Assembly: GCF_007859675.1 (NCBI RefSeq)
Contig: NZ_CP042305.1
Location: forward strand, 2,666,001 to 2,730,000
DNA length: 64,000 nt
Direction of reading: 5' to 3'
Origin: Humibacter ginsenosidimutans
Lineage (GTDB): Bacteria; Actinomycetota; Actinomycetes; Actinomycetales; Microbacteriaceae
Shown piece after piece: positions 62,794 through 64,000 of the stretch. Each line of letters begins with the position of its first letter. The stretch's first letter is position 1. The notes under the pieces are model-generated. The model did not search any database. It was not told where the DNA came from and worked only from the letters and a program-made list of their open reading frames with translations. A program made the position numbers and the translations under genes.

Positions 62794-64000
62794 ATGGCAT
62801 CCACGACCCGCGGCACGTTCGGCGCTGTGCCAGACGGCTCCCCGATCATCGAAGTGGACGGGGTGACGAAGAGCTTCCCCTCGGCCGACGGCACGACACT
62901 GCACGTTCTCTCCGAAGTGTCACTCACGCTGCGCAAGGGCGAGATCGTCGCGCTGCTCGGCAAGTCCGGGTCGGGCAAGTCGACCCTGTTGCGATCGATG
63001 GCGGGGCTCATCGCGCCGACCACCGGGCAGGTCCGCTACCGCGGCACACGTCTCAACGGCGCGAACCCCGGTGTGGGGATGGTTTTCCAGTCGTTCGCAC
63101 TCATGCCGTGGCTCACCGTGCAGGCGAATGTCGAACTGGGCTTGCAGGCACGCGGGATCGCGGCGAAGGAACGCCGTCGTCGCGCGCTCGACGCCATCGA
63201 CGTGATCGGACTCGACGGCTTCGAGTCCGCCTATCCGCGCGAACTCTCCGGCGGCATGCGTCAGCGTGTCGGTTTCGCACGAGCGCTGGTGCTGCGCCCC
63301 GACGCGCTGCTGATGGATGAGCCCTTCTCCGCACTGGACGTGCTGACGGCGGAGAACCTGCGTAACGAGGTCATGTCGCTGTGGGCGCAGCCCGACTTTC
63401 CCACCTCGTGCGTCTGCATCGTGACGCACAACATCGAAGAAGCAGTGCTCATGGCGGATCGCGTGCTCGTGTTGGGAGCGAACCCCGGTCACATCAAGGC
63501 CGAGGTCCCCATTCACCTACCGCGACCGCGCGACCGCCGCAGCCCCGCGTTCGAGTCGGCCGTCGACACGCTTTACACCCTCCTGGTCGGGGAGGAGCAG
63601 CAGACGGCCGCGACGCCGGCGCTCCCCACGCCGTCGACGTATCCGCTCCCCGACATCACCATCGGCGGTCTCGCGGGGCTGATCGAGATCGTCTACTCGC
63701 ACAACGGGCAAGCAGACCTGCCCGATCTCGCCGACGAGCTCTCGTTCGAGGTCGATGATCTGCTCCCTCTCGTCGACGCGGCGCAGATGCTCACCCTCCT
63801 CGATCTCGAAGGCGCCCAGGCCTTCCTCACCGAGACGGGGAGGCGGTGGTTCACCGCAGACATCTCGCCCAGCAAGGCCATCTTCGCCGACCTCGCCGTC
63901 GACCACGCGCCGCTCGTGCGCACCATCGTCCGCGCCCTCGAGAACAGTGATGACGGCGCCCTCCGCGACGACTTCTTCCTCGACCTTCTGCGTCGCGGCT
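62794..64000 (+). CDS. ABC transporter ATP-binding protein with AAA-associated C-terminal domain (partial)
   Basis: The frame is open to the window end, with over 400 codons. It has Walker A GKSGSGKST, Q-loop VFQSFALMPWLTV, signature LSGGMRQRVGFARAL, Walker B ALLMDEPFSALD and VTHN, then a C-terminal extension beginning near residue 290 (GGLAGLIEIVYSHNGQADLPDLADEL) typical of the AAA-associated domain in this anion-transport group. AAGGAGG precedes the ATG. The true stop lies beyond 64000. Confidence 0.92.
   Translation, partial: MASTTRGTFGAVPDGSPIIEVDGVTKSFPSADGTTLHVLSEVSLTLRKGEIVALLGKSGSGKSTLLRSMAGLIAPTTGQVRYRGTRLNGANPGVGMVFQSFALMPWLTVQANVELGLQARGIAAKERRRRALDAIDVIGLDGFESAYPRELSGGMRQRVGFARALVLRPDALLMDEPFSALDVLTAENLRNEVMSLWAQPDFPTSCVCIVTHNIEEAVLMADRVLVLGANPGHIKAEVPIHLPRPRDRRSPAFESAVDTLYTLLVGEEQQTAATPALPTPSTYPLPDITIGGLAGLIEIVYSHNGQADLPDLADELSFEVDDLLPLVDAAQMLTLLDLEGAQAFLTETGRRWFTADISPSKAIFADLAVDHAPLVRTIVRALENSDDGALRDDFFLDLLRRG

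Noticed and set aside
60456..63023. 855-codon antisense open frame across the ABC permease
   Set aside because: His/Arg/Glu-rich shadow; the permease frame has conserved membrane loops.

Overview
The window is 64 kb of high-GC bacterial DNA with dense, short-spaced genes, many GTG starts and frequent 4-base ATGA/GTGA overlaps. Gene content (CGNR/ABATE, HelR, DUF222-HNH and MmyB-like XRE regulators, LuxR two-component pairs, CtaG of the caa3 type, duplicated anion permease) points to an actinobacterium, most likely of the family Microbacteriaceae; the genus cannot be settled from the sequence alone. No rRNA, tRNA, CRISPR array, integrase or transposase was recognised. The 7-mer GGATGCC/GGCATCC is strikingly frequent on both strands.

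Layout. 1-20.8 kb is mostly core and housekeeping: a partial WXG-linked protein pair, a low-molecular-weight phosphatase overlapping purB, a SRPBCC/CGNR-regulator divergent pair with two 19-bp palindromic operators, a membrane protein pair, an XRE regulator with a PrmC-like methyltransferase, ilvD, a CynX-type MFS carrier, TMEM175, a nucleoside hydrolase, and helR with an upstream palindrome resembling the rifamycin-associated element. 20.9-33.8 kb is an accessory defence island: a type I restriction-modification system whose hsdR is separated from hsdM-hsdS by about 5 kb of cargo. The cargo is an unknown multi-pass membrane protein, an antitoxin/PIN-toxin pair, an Mrr-like endonuclease and an AAA ATPase/TOPRIM-like pair. 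Two cargo genes (PIN toxin and ATPase) carry single-base frameshifts, so part of the island is decayed, phase-variable, recoded or mis-sequenced. A DUF222-HNH gene with a hexanucleotide tract ends the island.

34-51.8 kb holds regulator/enzyme pairs (TetR-SDR, HxlR-VOC), a zinc alcohol dehydrogenase, two ABC export-type modules and two LuxR-type histidine kinase/response regulator pairs. 52-58.1 kb forms a respiratory or ion module: a ClC channel with CBS and RCK_C domains, a MarR regulator, and a three-gene overlapping operon of caa3-type CtaG (with a Met-rich N terminus), CcdA, and a SCO1-TlpA fusion, which looks like a copper-delivery and thiol-redox line for cytochrome oxidase assembly. 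58-64 kb has a peptidase E, a RibD-like reductase, a PEBP protein, an ArsR-type regulator and a NitT/TauT-like ABC transporter (duplicated permease plus ATPase with an associated C-terminal domain, cut by the window end), preceded by a possible leader peptide with a near-ideal Shine-Dalgarno.

Repeats cut across this layout. A 63-bp palindromic element sits at three convergent gene junctions. A second element (GTTTCGAGACGCGC...CTCCTCAAC) occurs as a cluster at 42.1 kb and once inside the hsdM reading frame. A perfect 26-bp-arm hairpin lies at 14.0 kb. Many promoters carry clean palindromes next to a regulator gene, which suggests local autoregulated pairs.
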